Under the pieces are notes generated by a model that worked only from the letters and a program-made list of their open reading frames with translations, ran no database searches and was not told the DNA's origin. Source: JACMLD01 sp047602295 (GTDB lineage Bacteria > Bacteroidota > Bacteroidia > Chitinophagales > Chitinophagaceae). From it: a DNA stretch of 64,000 nt. The position numbers and the translations under genes are program-made. Location of the stretch: the NCBI GenBank assembly GCA_047602295.1, contig JASGHP010000001.1, positions 2,046,001-2,110,000 on the forward strand, read 5' to 3'. This document shows, in pieces, positions 32,331-41,691 of this stretch (the stretch's first letter is position 1; each line of letters opens with the position of its first letter).

Positions 32331-33935
32331 GCGTCTGCTGTGAAGCAGATCGTTTATCAATGCAATAGCATCTGTGCAGGTGGATTGTATCTGGCGCAGC
32401 ATTCCTTTTTTTTCTTCAGATTGTTCATTTCTTAGTAAAGAGTAAACAATGGTGCGTATGCCGCTTACCGGGCTTTTAAGATCATGCGCCACGGTTTGGA
32501 TGATGTTTTTATTCTCCAGCTGACTTTGCTGAAGCGACAACAGTGTTTGCTGCAGGTCTTCATTTTTTCTTTCCAGCTCTGCATTCAATGCACCCAGTTT
32601 TTTTACAAATCGTGATTTGCGTTTTAAACTATACCATGAAAGCGTTATAATGATAAAAGCCAGCACTGCGCCAACAATGGTTGCAATGAGGTAATTCTTT
32701 TTAATTTCAATATCACTTTTCAGTGCTTCATTCTTTTTTCGCTGCTCCTGGTTTTCAAATTCTTTGCTGATGTTGGTAGCCAAAAACTGGTTATCCCTTT
32801 TGCCCAGCGAATCTTTTATAAAAATGGCCTGTTGCAGCGCATGGTTAGAAGCGGCCAGCTGGTTGGTTTGCAAATAATAGGCGGAAGCCAGTTTGTAATA
32901 GCTGTGTGTAATATCCGTTATTGCAGATGTATCATTTTGGCTGGCAAACGCTGTTAACATCTCCCGGGCCTTTGCGTGTTGTTTTGTTTCATTATAAAGC
33001 CCGGCAAGGGAAGTAATAAGATAATTACTGTAGGAACGGTCGTCTGCTTTTTGAAAAACTTCATAACTTTTAAGGTACATCTTTTCTGCACCTGCCATAT
33101 CTTTTTGCGCCTGCAAAACAGCTGCCATATCTCCGTAAACAACAGCCCTGCTAAGCCCGGCGATTTCGGGCTTGTTGGGCGCATATGTCTTTTCATTTTT
33201 AGCCAGGTAATCCAGCGCGGCGTTGTAGTAATACAAAGCACTATCTGGCAAACCAGCCTTGGCATAGCACTCGCCTATATTATTTATGTTTCCCGCCACA
33301 TCGCCAAAAGCATTCGAAGGATATTCAAAAACAGATGGCGGCATCTTGCTCATTTCACGGAAAAAATCTATTGCCTGCAGGTATTTGTGTTGTGCAAATA
33401 AAATAGATGCCATGCTATGATAATACTTATAAAGCAAAAGGCTATCTGTTTTATGCGAAGACATAAACAGTTTTGCCAGCGTATAATTGTGGATGGCTTC
33501 ATTATAGCTTAACCTGCTGGCATAAATATCACCTTTTATAAACAGCTGCAGCAGGTATATAGCAGCATATTTCTCTTCCTGCAAATGGGGCATTAAAAGA
33601 TGTATACAACTGTCTGAATATAAGATAGCAGAATCGTACAGGCTTTTGCGCCAATATATGCTTCTTTGCCAGTTAAGAACATAAACAGCATCTTCCGCAT
33701 CGCGGTTTTCGGAGGACAACAGCACAGAATTCAGGTACTTTATTTTGATCTCTTCTTGCAACCCGGCCACCCAGGGTGTTGATTCTGATTTTGCCACAGC
33801 CGCCCTGAACATGGCATGATTTGTTTCTGCACCACGGTTACAACCAACAGTTATTGTTACTGCCGCAGCAAATAAAAATAAGCACGCGGCATACCTGTTG
33901 TATTGCAGCAATAATATTTTTCTGAAACTGATCAT
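32316..33935 (-). CDS. TPR sensor protein with histidine phospho-acceptor domain but no ATPase domain (539 aa)
   Basis: Start chosen at 33935 (MISFRKILLLQYNRYAACLF), which aligns with the starts of both paralogues; the frame is open to 34037. Lipobox-like TITVGC at about residue 31. TPR-like repeats run at about 60-395 (EAIHNYTLAKLFMS, CYAKAGLPDSALYYYNAALD, MAGAEKMYLKSYEVF), then a transmembrane helix (NYLIATIVGAVLAFIIITLS), a coiled coil and DHp with His484 in AHDLKSPVSG. From the transmembrane helix to the DHp it is almost identical to the 535 aa protein. It ends at LLHSRRSSKL with no HATPase_c domain. 98 bp separate it from the next truncated copy. Likely co-transcribed from the complete kinase gene upstream at 34065-36152. 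Confidence 0.85.
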   Translation of the reverse strand: MISFRKILLLQYNRYAACLFLFAAAVTITVGCNRGAETNHAMFRAAVAKSESTPWVAGLQEEIKIKYLNSVLLSSENRDAEDAVYVLNWQRSIYWRKSLYDSAILYSDSCIHLLMPHLQEEKYAAIYLLQLFIKGDIYASRLSYNEAIHNYTLAKLFMSSHKTDSLLLYKYYHSMASILFAQHKYLQAIDFFREMSKMPPSVFEYPSNAFGDVAGNINNIGECYAKAGLPDSALYYYNAALDYLAKNEKTYAPNKPEIAGLSRAVVYGDMAAVLQAQKDMAGAEKMYLKSYEVFQKADDRSYSNYLITSLAGLYNETKQHAKAREMLTAFASQNDTSAITDITHSYYKLASAYYLQTNQLAASNHALQQAIFIKDSLGKRDNQFLATNISKEFENQEQRKKNEALKSDIEIKKNYLIATIVGAVLAFIIITLSWYSLKRKSRFVKKLGALNAELERKNEDLQQTLLSLQQSQLENKNIIQTVAHDLKSPVSGIRTIVYSLLRNEQSEEKKGMLRQIQSTCTDAIALINDLLHSRRSSKL

Positions 33936-34064
33936 TGGTTGTTTAAAAAATTTTTTATTCTTTATGATAACTGCACTGCCCGGCAACCATATGCCGCCCA
34001 ATAACACTGCTGCATATTTGCGCCACACATTCAGCATTTACCATGCAGCATCCTGCACCATTCA

Positions 34065-36152
34065 TCAGTTGGCACTGTAGGGCAGCTCTACATAAAAAAC
34101 TGAACCCTTGCCTGCTTCACTCTCAAACCACAACTGCCCGGCATGCTCTTCAATAATTTTTTTTGATATAGACAAACCCAGCCCATACGATTCTTCACCG
34201 GCAGTGCCCGCCCTGGATACCAATGGATCGATCGTAAAAATTTTTTCTTTTAATTCTGCTGGTATGCCAATGCCGTTATCCTGCACAGACAGCAGTACCG
34301 TTTCTTCTTTTGTTTGCAGTTGCACCATTATCTCAGCATTTAATGGGCTGAACTTAATTGCATTGTTAACAATATTGCTGACAACCCGCCATATTTTTTG
34401 CCTGTTCAGCATTATTACCGGGTGTTCTACGTGCAGGGTAATGCGTTGGTTTTTTTCTTCTGCTTTCACCTGGAACAATTCTGCACATTGTTCAATCAGC
34501 CTGCCCATATCCACCAGTTCCTTGCTGATGTCTTGCAGACTGCGTTTATTGTTCAGCAAATCATTTATCAGCGCAATGGATTCTTTGCAGGTAGCCCGTA
34601 TAAGGCTAAGCGATTCTTTTTTTTCTCCGGGTGGTTCAGTTTTCAACAGTGAATGAGCAAGTGTATGTATAGAGCTGATGGGGTTTTTAAGATCATGTGC
34701 CATTATACGCACCATGCGGTTGTTTTCTTTATGACTTTGCTCAAGCGAAGTAAAAGTTCTTTGCAGGTCTTCATTTTTCCGGCTGATTGCTTCGTTCAGA
34801 AAAGTGAGATTTTTTACAAACCGCGATTTGCGTTTGAGGTTATTCCAGATAAGGAATATAACAATAATGCCCAGCACTGTGCTCATTACGGCTATTAGCA
34901 GGTAGCCCGATTTAATTTTATTGTCTTTATTCAGCGCTTCGTTGGCGGTATTTTGTTCGCGGCTTTCAAATTCGCGGCGCAGGTCTACAGCGTTCAGTTG
35001 CAGGTTCTTTTTTTCAAGCGAATCGCTTATGTTATACGCCTGCAGTAATGCGGTGTTTGCTTTAAAAGCCTGGTTTATTTTGGTATAATATCCAGAGAGT
35101 AATTTATAATAAGAGCAGGCCTCGCTGCTTATTGTGCCAGCGGCAGCCAGCAAAACGGAATCGTTTAAAACTTTACCGGCGTTTTGTGTGTCATTGGTTT
35201 CAATATAAATTTTGGCCAGCAAAAGCTGCATCGGTTGTATAAAGGCAAACTCTTTGAGGTTTTTAAAATAGTCAATGGTTTTTAAAAGAAGTTTTTCTGC
35301 GCCTGCCATGTCTTTTTGCAGGTACAGGGCATCGGCAAGGTTAGAATATACCACCATCCGATCCAGCTCAAAATTGCCCGGTTTGGTACCGGCAATTTTT
35401 TTTTCGTTTTGATTGATATAATCCAGTGCAGCATTAAAATAATAAATGGCGCTGTCTGCAAGCCCGCATTTGGTATAACATATACCCACGTTGTCTAAAT
35501 TTTCCTGCACCTCCAGGAAAACCATGAGCGGAACTTTTATACAGTTTGCAGCGTTCTGATATTTCATCTTGAAGAAATCCGCCGCCTGCAAATACTTTTT
35601 CTGTGAGTACAAAATATTGGCAGCGCACTTATAATAGTTGTAAAGCAGGGAAGAATCCATTTTGCCGGAAGCAAGCCTTGCTTTGGCCGCGGTATAATTA
35701 AGGATGGCTTCATCATAATTTTTTAGCCGGTAATAAATATCACCCTTTTCAAACAGCGTATTTATGTACAAATGGGAAAGTTCATCATTCGCCGCCCCGT
35801 TTTGCAAAAGGGCGATATTGCTGTCTGCATACAAAATAGCGGTAGCATAATCTGACCTGCTTTCCGCATAATAAAATAGCTTCCTGTAGTTTTTATTGGC
35901 AGTATTGCTGTCGGCCGGTTTTTTCAGGGAAGCATATGCTGCGTCAAGCAATGCCATATCTTTTTCGGTATACTTAAAGTTGTTGCTTTTAACAGACGAA
36001 TCTATTTTTACTAAAACGCTGTCGAAACGTGCCTGTTTTGTATTGTTTACCGGCTGCCGGCAACAAAAGGCGGTTAATAAAAAAATAGCAACAATGCTGA
36101 GCTTGGCGGCATATTGGTTGGCAGGACGTAAAATTTTATTCTCGTAAAGCAT
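34065..36152 (-). CDS. TPR-containing membrane sensor histidine kinase (695 aa), complete
   Basis: A hydrophobic N-terminal segment (LSIVAIFLLTAFCC) may be a signal or lipoprotein signal. Residues about 50-400 are TPR-like repeats (EAILNYTAAKARLA, GLADSAIYYFNAALDYI, MAGAEKLLLKTIDYF), predicted periplasmic. A transmembrane helix is at about 420-440 (GYLLIAVMSTVLGIIVIFLI), followed by a coiled coil and HisKA with His486 in MAHDLKNPISS. HATPase_c has the N box NIVNNAIKFSP, G1 DNGIGIP and G2 GLGLSISKKIIEEH. All motifs for an active class I kinase are present, unlike the two downstream paralogues. No response regulator gene lies nearby, so the partner must be elsewhere. It is the first gene of the three. 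Confidence 0.9.
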   Translation of the reverse strand: MLYENKILRPANQYAAKLSIVAIFLLTAFCCRQPVNNTKQARFDSVLVKIDSSVKSNNFKYTEKDMALLDAAYASLKKPADSNTANKNYRKLFYYAESRSDYATAILYADSNIALLQNGAANDELSHLYINTLFEKGDIYYRLKNYDEAILNYTAAKARLASGKMDSSLLYNYYKCAANILYSQKKYLQAADFFKMKYQNAANCIKVPLMVFLEVQENLDNVGICYTKCGLADSAIYYFNAALDYINQNEKKIAGTKPGNFELDRMVVYSNLADALYLQKDMAGAEKLLLKTIDYFKNLKEFAFIQPMQLLLAKIYIETNDTQNAGKVLNDSVLLAAAGTISSEACSYYKLLSGYYTKINQAFKANTALLQAYNISDSLEKKNLQLNAVDLRREFESREQNTANEALNKDNKIKSGYLLIAVMSTVLGIIVIFLIWNNLKRKSRFVKNLTFLNEAISRKNEDLQRTFTSLEQSHKENNRMVRIMAHDLKNPISSIHTLAHSLLKTEPPGEKKESLSLIRATCKESIALINDLLNNKRSLQDISKELVDMGRLIEQCAELFQVKAEEKNQRITLHVEHPVIMLNRQKIWRVVSNIVNNAIKFSPLNAEIMVQLQTKEETVLLSVQDNGIGIPAELKEKIFTIDPLVSRAGTAGEESYGLGLSISKKIIEEHAGQLWFESEAGKGSVFYVELPYSAN

Positions 36153-37120
36153 CTGAACAAGCAGGTTTGAAGCCTGGGTTTTACTAAGTAAAACTGGTTA
36201 ATAATATATGCGCTTTCAGGGGGTGGGATATTTGTAAATGCAAAAAGGAAGGGCAATAAATTAAATTGTAAAAGAATATGGCCGCTTCCGTGTTACAAAA
36301 AATAGCCGGGTATTTACGTGCTAAGAATACCCGTTAATTGCTCGCAAGCATACGTAATAACTTCTAATTTGCTTTAACGCCTGATAATTTTAATTGTGGT
36401 GACTTCCTTCTTTCAACAACGCCTGCGATAAATAGAGATGGCGAATATATGAAAAGGGTTGCAGCGCAATGCATGATATATTATAAAAAGTAAATAAAGT
36501 CTACGGTTATTGTAGGTTTTGTGTCTTTGATCAATTTTTTTTCGTCAATGCCGGCACAGAAGAGTTTTGGAATAGGAGAATCCTGGCGGCAAAACAAGCT
36601 GTTGTTTAAATATTGATACGTTATAATGCAACAAAACTCTTCCTTTGTTTTTCGGTAATATAAATTTAATAGGTAAGCCTTATTAAGAAATCAAACTTTG
36701 GCAGGAGGCTATCATAAAAAAGATTGCAGGCATTTGTTTTGTTTTAATAGCCGTGTGCAAAAAAGTAGCATAGCACTATTTTTTGTTGTGCTTATCCAAC
36801 TTAAAAATCTTCTCTTCAACACTTATAGCTTTTTTGGTAATGGTTTATTTAGAATAAACAGTAAAGTTGCAACTGGTAGTAAGTCAGTTATGCGATGTAT
36901 TGTTATTTACAATAATTAAATTTAATACGACAATTCCACATGTCATTTATTCTTTATGAATGTCTTGCTAATTGTATTATCGAAATGATATATAAATAAA
37001 ACATTTCTATGAAAGCAAGGCAATAATCTGTAACTGCTGTCTTTAACTTTGTTGATTGTATAACCCGCCTGCAACCGCCAACTGTACATTATTATTTAAC
37101 AATTCACAAAAACCGTAAAA
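36153..37120. other. intergenic region between divergent genes
   Basis: 970 AT-rich bases between the divergent kinase cluster and the 473 aa gene. None of the dispersed repeats found elsewhere occur here. TTTTACTAAGTAAAAC (36179-36194) is a perfect inverted repeat upstream of the kinase gene and could be an operator. The 73-codon frame at 36698-36919 has no gene-like properties. Confidence 0.5.
37044..37051 (+). promoter_or_regulatory. candidate -7 element of the 473 aa gene
   Basis: TAACTTTG matches TAnnTTTG and lies 69 bases before the ATG, giving a leader of about 60 bases. No good TTTG upstream element was found, so this is a tentative call. Confidence 0.4.
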
Positions 37121-38542
37121 ATGAAAGCAAAAATTTACCTATCGGTAATTGCAGTCGTATTATTTGTATCTAATGCATTTGCGCAGCAAAAAATTAAAGA
37201 TGGAACGATAAGCGGAACCAGTAGCCTGGCTAACTCAAATGCTATATTGGAGCTGGAGAGTGCCAGCAGAGGGCTTTTATTGCCCCGTGTTGCCCTCTTT
37301 GATACAAGCGCATCAAGGCCTCTTAATGCCCATGTTCCCGGCATGCTGGTATACAATACCAACACAATTAACAGTGTAACTCCTGGTGTTTATTATAACG
37401 ACGGTACAAAATGGGTAAGGCAAGCTGATCTGAATTCTGGCTGGGGCCTCAATGGTAATGGAAATACCAACAGTGGTACAAATTTTTTAGGAACGCTTGG
37501 AAATAATGCCCTGCGTTTTAAAGTAAATAATGTAAGTGCAGGCTTTATTGATAGTTTGAATGGCAGTGATAATACGGCGTTCGGGTACGGCAGTTTGTCT
37601 GCAAATACCAGCGGTGTAAACAATACCGCTTTTGGTAACAATGCGCTTATTGCCAATTCAACAGGCGGTGGTAACACAGCAATAGGTAATAGTGCACTTG
37701 TGGTTGCAACCGGCAACGGTAATGCAGCGTTCGGTTTTAAGGCAGGTTCAACTATTACGACTGGAACTGATAACCTGGCGGTTGGAAATAATGCCCAGGT
37801 GGCATTGCCAACAGGGGATCATCAGTTAAGCATTGGTAATTTAATATACGGCACTGGATTAACTGGTGATGTTGGTGCGGGTAAAATTGGTATAGGAGTT
37901 ACTGCGCCTGTTTCTAAATTACAGGTGAACGCATCTGCCGGTGTGGGACAAATAACTTATGAAAACGGTGCTACTTTGGCTAGTGGTGGTAAAATTGGCT
38001 CTACACCAGTTTTAAATAGCTTGGTGGTAAAAAATCCTAATACTTATTACCAGCAGGCTTATATCAGTGAATCTGCTGGAAAGGTTGGTGCTTATGAAAC
38101 CATTTCAAACCTTTTGGCATTTGATCATTTTACTACTTCTAACAGCCTAACAGCTTCAAATTTTCTACTGCCTTATGGTGGCGTTGGCTTTGGTCACTAT
38201 GTAGATGCAAACAGCAGCAGTTACCCGCAATTAGGCATTTGGTATTTGAATGACAATGTAATGGCATTCGGAAAAATAAATGGCAAAGTAAGTTCACCTG
38301 CCACTAATACCGTAGAATTAGTTACAGATATAATGGCTCATAAAGTTGGCATCGGCACTACTACTCCTGCTGAAAAACTTGATGTAAGCGGCGCAGTAAA
38401 AATAAGCAGCACATACACAGGAATTTCCAATGGTGCTACTACGCCTGCTCCAACAGGTGGTGCAGGAACAATGATATTCCAGGCGAGCGATAGTCATTTT
38501 TATGGTTGGAACGGAACGATGTGGAAGCAACTTGATAATTAA
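37121..38542 (+). CDS. secreted protein with YadA-like head repeats (473 aa)
   Basis: Signal peptide MKAKIYLSVIAVVLFVSNAF then AQQ. Residues about 25-100 form a conserved start seen in Bacteroidota tail-fibre-like or adhesin proteins (ANSNAILELESASRGLLLPR, PLNAHVPGMLVYNT, GVYYNDGTKWV). Residues about 145-230 are YadA-head-type repeats with the NTAFG...AL pattern (NTAFGYGSLSA, NTAFGNNALIA, NTAIGNSALV, NAAFGFKAG, NLAVGNNAQ), which in relatives form a trimeric left-handed beta roll. There is no YadA anchor barrel, peptidase S74 or T9SS sorting domain. The C-terminus SHFYGWNGTMWKQLDN is a common ending of this group. 72 bp separate it from the next T9SS gene, so the two may be co-transcribed. The mode of surface attachment is unknown. 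Confidence 0.8.
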   Translation: MKAKIYLSVIAVVLFVSNAFAQQKIKDGTISGTSSLANSNAILELESASRGLLLPRVALFDTSASRPLNAHVPGMLVYNTNTINSVTPGVYYNDGTKWVRQADLNSGWGLNGNGNTNSGTNFLGTLGNNALRFKVNNVSAGFIDSLNGSDNTAFGYGSLSANTSGVNNTAFGNNALIANSTGGGNTAIGNSALVVATGNGNAAFGFKAGSTITTGTDNLAVGNNAQVALPTGDHQLSIGNLIYGTGLTGDVGAGKIGIGVTAPVSKLQVNASAGVGQITYENGATLASGGKIGSTPVLNSLVVKNPNTYYQQAYISESAGKVGAYETISNLLAFDHFTTSNSLTASNFLLPYGGVGFGHYVDANSSSYPQLGIWYLNDNVMAFGKINGKVSSPATNTVELVTDIMAHKVGIGTTTPAEKLDVSGAVKISSTYTGISNGATTPAPTGGAGTMIFQASDSHFYGWNGTMWKQLDN

Positions 38543-38614
38543 AAGCCACTCTTTCATAAGCAACTCCGGTTGCATATGCTTCAGAATAAGATTGTTCATT
38601 TTAGAAAATCACAC

Positions 38615-40228
38615 ATGAAAAGAATTTTATTGAGGACAATTGTGGCCATAGTGCTGCTTAATATTTCTTATCTCGCAAATGCGCAGGGTCCCGGATCAGA
38701 GGCCGTGTATGGTGGGTCCGGATCAACACGCAGTATCGCCGCTGGAACCAGTGTGGCAGATGCTGCCGAAACAATTTATTTAGGTCCGGGGCAATATGAT
38801 GTTAACGGAACCTGGGAGATATACAGTAAGAACGTAGTGATAGACCCTGCAGCAGTTATTTCAGGTACAGGGAGTATAGTGTTTAATAACCCATCTGATG
38901 CAGGTGGCGATGCCAGTTTTACATTAATTGATGGCAATGGCAGCAGTAATGCAATAGATGTCGATATTGTAAATAACAATCCCAGCGGCATAATATTAAC
39001 ACAAATTGATTTTCCGGATAACTTAGTTGACGATGGTTTTACCAATAATGATGGCAGTGCTACCCTGTATGTGGGTGGTGATCTTAACCTGGCTGTAGAT
39101 GGCGCAAATGTAATGTTAGCCAACAGAGTGGTGGGTGACCTGCGGTTTACCAGTATGGCTACCATCAGCAACTTCGGGCCACAGCGTATGGTAATTACAA
39201 ACAATAGTATAATCAGCCATATGGTAAGAGATGCATATACTGGCAGCTTTACCTTTCCGGTAGGTATTGCCGCCGGTGACTATACGCCGGCTGTTATTAA
39301 TAATACAGTAAGCAATGCCGTGCACGTAAGCGTAACGGATTATTCTGCCAACACGTCGGATGTAACTGCGGTCCTTGCAAGCAGTGGTGTGCAACGCATC
39401 TGGAATATTTATGCAGGTAATGCCACAGGAAACAGCACTATTTCGCTGCAGAATAACAACAGCACTAATCAACAGTCGTTTAGTAACTCCAGCAATTTTG
39501 TAACACAGTACAATGGTATAATACCTAATACAACTGGCGATGCAACCAGCACCGATGCATGGCAAAATAACACGCCGGGTACCAGCTCAACCGGAGATGT
39601 AAGCGGATCATCGGTTAACAGCCGTGCCTATACAACATTTGCTACAGACGCTGATGATGCTACTGCAAACTTCAGCAAACGTACTTTCGTTCAGACCGCC
39701 TTGCCGGTAACTTTGTTAAGTTTTGCTGCCAGCTCACAAAGCTGCTCGGTAAAGTTAACATGGACAACTGCTGATGAAACAAACTTCAGCCGTTTTGAAC
39801 TTCAGCGCAGTGCTGATAATGGTACAAGTTATAGCACCATCAGCACAATACAAGCAGGTGGCAATAACAGTCATTACAACTATACAGATGTTGCAGCTGT
39901 TCAGGGCACAAACATTTACAGACTTAAGATGATTGATATTGATGGCCAGTATAAATTCAGTAATACTGCGTTGGCCACTGTAAACTGTTCGGACAAGCCT
40001 ATTGTATTGTATCCTAACCCTACACGAGGCAGCTTAAATATCAGCGGGCTTAAAGGTGGGCAAATAATTCAGTTGTACAATGCAAACGGACAATTGCTGG
40101 TACAACAGAAAGCAGTAAACACCCAGCAGCAACTTGACCTTACACGCTATGCCAATGGACTATATACAGTAATAGTGCTGGATAATACAAAGCGTTTATT
40201 GGTTTCCCCAATAATTAAGAACAAATAA
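38615..40228 (+). CDS. T9SS-secreted protein of unknown function (537 aa)
   Basis: ATG 38615 begins the signal peptide (MKRILLRTIVAIVLLNISYL then ANAQ); the frame is open a little further upstream (38570) without signal features. Residues about 25-360 are a beta-rich domain, possibly a parallel beta-helix at its start (ETIYLGPGQYDVNGTWEIYS, VVIDPAAVISGTGSIVFNNP). Residues about 365-455 are FnIII-like (VKLTWTTADETNFSRFELQR, YRLKMIDIDGQYKFSN). The sorting domain VLYPNPTRGSLNISGL...VSPIIKNK ends the protein. A strong terminator follows. The catalytic or binding role is not evident. Confidence 0.82.
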   Translation: MKRILLRTIVAIVLLNISYLANAQGPGSEAVYGGSGSTRSIAAGTSVADAAETIYLGPGQYDVNGTWEIYSKNVVIDPAAVISGTGSIVFNNPSDAGGDASFTLIDGNGSSNAIDVDIVNNNPSGIILTQIDFPDNLVDDGFTNNDGSATLYVGGDLNLAVDGANVMLANRVVGDLRFTSMATISNFGPQRMVITNNSIISHMVRDAYTGSFTFPVGIAAGDYTPAVINNTVSNAVHVSVTDYSANTSDVTAVLASSGVQRIWNIYAGNATGNSTISLQNNNSTNQQSFSNSSNFVTQYNGIIPNTTGDATSTDAWQNNTPGTSSTGDVSGSSVNSRAYTTFATDADDATANFSKRTFVQTALPVTLLSFAASSQSCSVKLTWTTADETNFSRFELQRSADNGTSYSTISTIQAGGNNSHYNYTDVAAVQGTNIYRLKMIDIDGQYKFSNTALATVNCSDKPIVLYPNPTRGSLNISGLKGGQIIQLYNANGQLLVQQKAVNTQQQLDLTRYANGLYTVIVLDNTKRLLVSPIIKNK

Positions 40229-40253
40229 AAATCGATAATCCTTTCTTTTGCAG

Positions 40254-40291
40254 GCTTGCCATTGTCACTTGACAATGGCAAGCTTTTTTTT
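40254..40291 (+). terminator. strong intrinsic terminator after the 537 aa gene
   Basis: GCTTGCCATTGTCA (40254-40267) and TGACAATGGCAAGC (40270-40283) are perfect inverted repeats followed by eight T. In practice the innermost pairs form the loop. Confidence 0.93.
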
Positions 40292-40310
40292 GAGCAGGTA
40301 GGAGGATGAT

Positions 40311-40363
40311 GTCTTTCATCCTCACAGCATTGTGAGAACGGGTTCGGGCCCCGCCCAGGTCTG
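40311..40363 (+). pseudogene. tRNA-like remnant with CACAGCATTGTG hairpin
   Basis: TCATCCTCACAGCATTGTGA is followed by CGGGTTCGGGCCCCG, a T-arm-like stem-loop. The order and words match the fossil at 1187-1221 (TCATCCCCACAGCATTGTGG then GGGTTCGAATCC). No acceptor or D arm can be drawn. It sits between the terminator of the 537 aa gene and the efflux operon. Confidence 0.5.
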
Positions 40364-40444
40364 TATAAAATATTTCTTATCTCAATTTTAAGGGTAACTG
40401 GCAACTCCAGAATCACGACAGAATCAGGTTGTAGGTTTACACCG

Positions 40445-41680
40445 ATGAAAAAAATAGTAATCATTTTCACACTCGCCTGCAGTGTTGGTTGTTGCCTGGG
40501 TCAGCAAAGAAACCTAGGCTGGTTTATTGCGCAAGCAAGGCAAAACAGTCCGCTTATAAAAGACTATGGCAACCAGGTGCTCATTAACCAACTGGATAGC
40601 CAACGCATCAAAGCAACTTATAGGCCACAGGTAAATGGCAATAGCACGAACATATATGCGCCGGTTATTGCTGGCTTTGGTTATGATGGTGCTATTACCA
40701 ATGGAGGACAGGTAACCGCGTTGGTAGGCATCAACCAGCAATTGATCAGTAAAAAATATCTCTCAGCACAATTTGAAACGCTGCGTATTCAAAACCAGGG
40801 ATTAGACAATGCCAGCCGGGTTTCTGAGCAGGATTTGGGGCGTACAGTGACTGCGCAGTATGTAACAGTTTACGGCGATCAGCAGCAACTTCGATTTGCA
40901 GAAGATATCGCCCATATGTTGCGCAAAGAAGATACGCTTTTAAAAAAGTTAACAGAATCAAATGTATACCGGCAGACAGACTATCTAACGTTTTTGGTTA
41001 CACGACAACAGCAGGATTTGGTAATACGACAGCTATCAATACAATTGAAAAATGATTTCGCAGGTCTTCATTACCTGTGTGGCACGATGGATACGATGCA
41101 AGCAGATTTGCCAGATCCGGGATTGCAACTTTCCATATTGCCACCCACTTCTCAATCTGTATTTTTTAAAAAGTTTGAACTGGATAGCCTGCAACTGATC
41201 AATAGCAAGTCATTGGTCGATTACAGCTACAAACCAAAAGTGAGTTTATTTGCCGATGGAGGTTACAATTCAACACTCACTTACCAGGCACAAAAAAACT
41301 TTGGAACCAGTTTTGGATTTACGGTTAGTGTGCCCATTTATGATGGACACCAGCGACAAATTCAATATAAAAAGCTAAACATCCAGGAGCGCACAAGACA
41401 AGGCTATAAAGATTTTTTCACTGCGCAATACAATCAACAGGTAGCCCAGTTGCTGCAGCAATTGAATGCTACGTCCTCTTTAATTGGAGATATTGAACAC
41501 CAGATTAAGTATGCTGAAGGTTTGATAAACGTGAATATGCGTTTACTGGAGACAGGAGATGTTAAGATTGCAGACCTGGTTATTGCAGTTAACAATTATC
41601 TCACTGCAAAAAACCTGTTAACTCAAAACAATACAAGCAAACTTCAGATCATTAACCAGATAAATTACTGGAACAGATAA
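40445..41680 (+). CDS. TolC-family outer-membrane efflux protein
   Basis: 411 aa with signal peptide MKKIVIIFTLACSVGCCLGQ. The mature part shows the two-fold pattern of TolC proteins: N-terminal helix and strand (NLGWFIAQARQNSPLIKDYG, ATYRPQVNGNS), a long helical middle, and a second half repeating SYKPKVSLFADGGYN, SFGFTVSVPIYDGHQRQIQY and a long C-terminal helix ending in RLLETGDVKIADLVIAVNNY. The role is the outer-membrane channel of the efflux complex encoded with the next two genes (11 and 17 bp gaps). Its length is near the lower end for the family. The substrate is unknown. Confidence 0.88.
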   Translation: MKKIVIIFTLACSVGCCLGQQRNLGWFIAQARQNSPLIKDYGNQVLINQLDSQRIKATYRPQVNGNSTNIYAPVIAGFGYDGAITNGGQVTALVGINQQLISKKYLSAQFETLRIQNQGLDNASRVSEQDLGRTVTAQYVTVYGDQQQLRFAEDIAHMLRKEDTLLKKLTESNVYRQTDYLTFLVTRQQQDLVIRQLSIQLKNDFAGLHYLCGTMDTMQADLPDPGLQLSILPPTSQSVFFKKFELDSLQLINSKSLVDYSYKPKVSLFADGGYNSTLTYQAQKNFGTSFGFTVSVPIYDGHQRQIQYKKLNIQERTRQGYKDFFTAQYNQQVAQLLQQLNATSSLIGDIEHQIKYAEGLINVNMRLLETGDVKIADLVIAVNNYLTAKNLLTQNNTSKLQIINQINYWNR

Positions 41681-41691
41681 ACAACTATACC

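Noticed and set aside
36698..36919. 73-codon plus-strand frame in the 36-37 kb gap
   Set aside because: AT-rich chance frame with a random-looking product.
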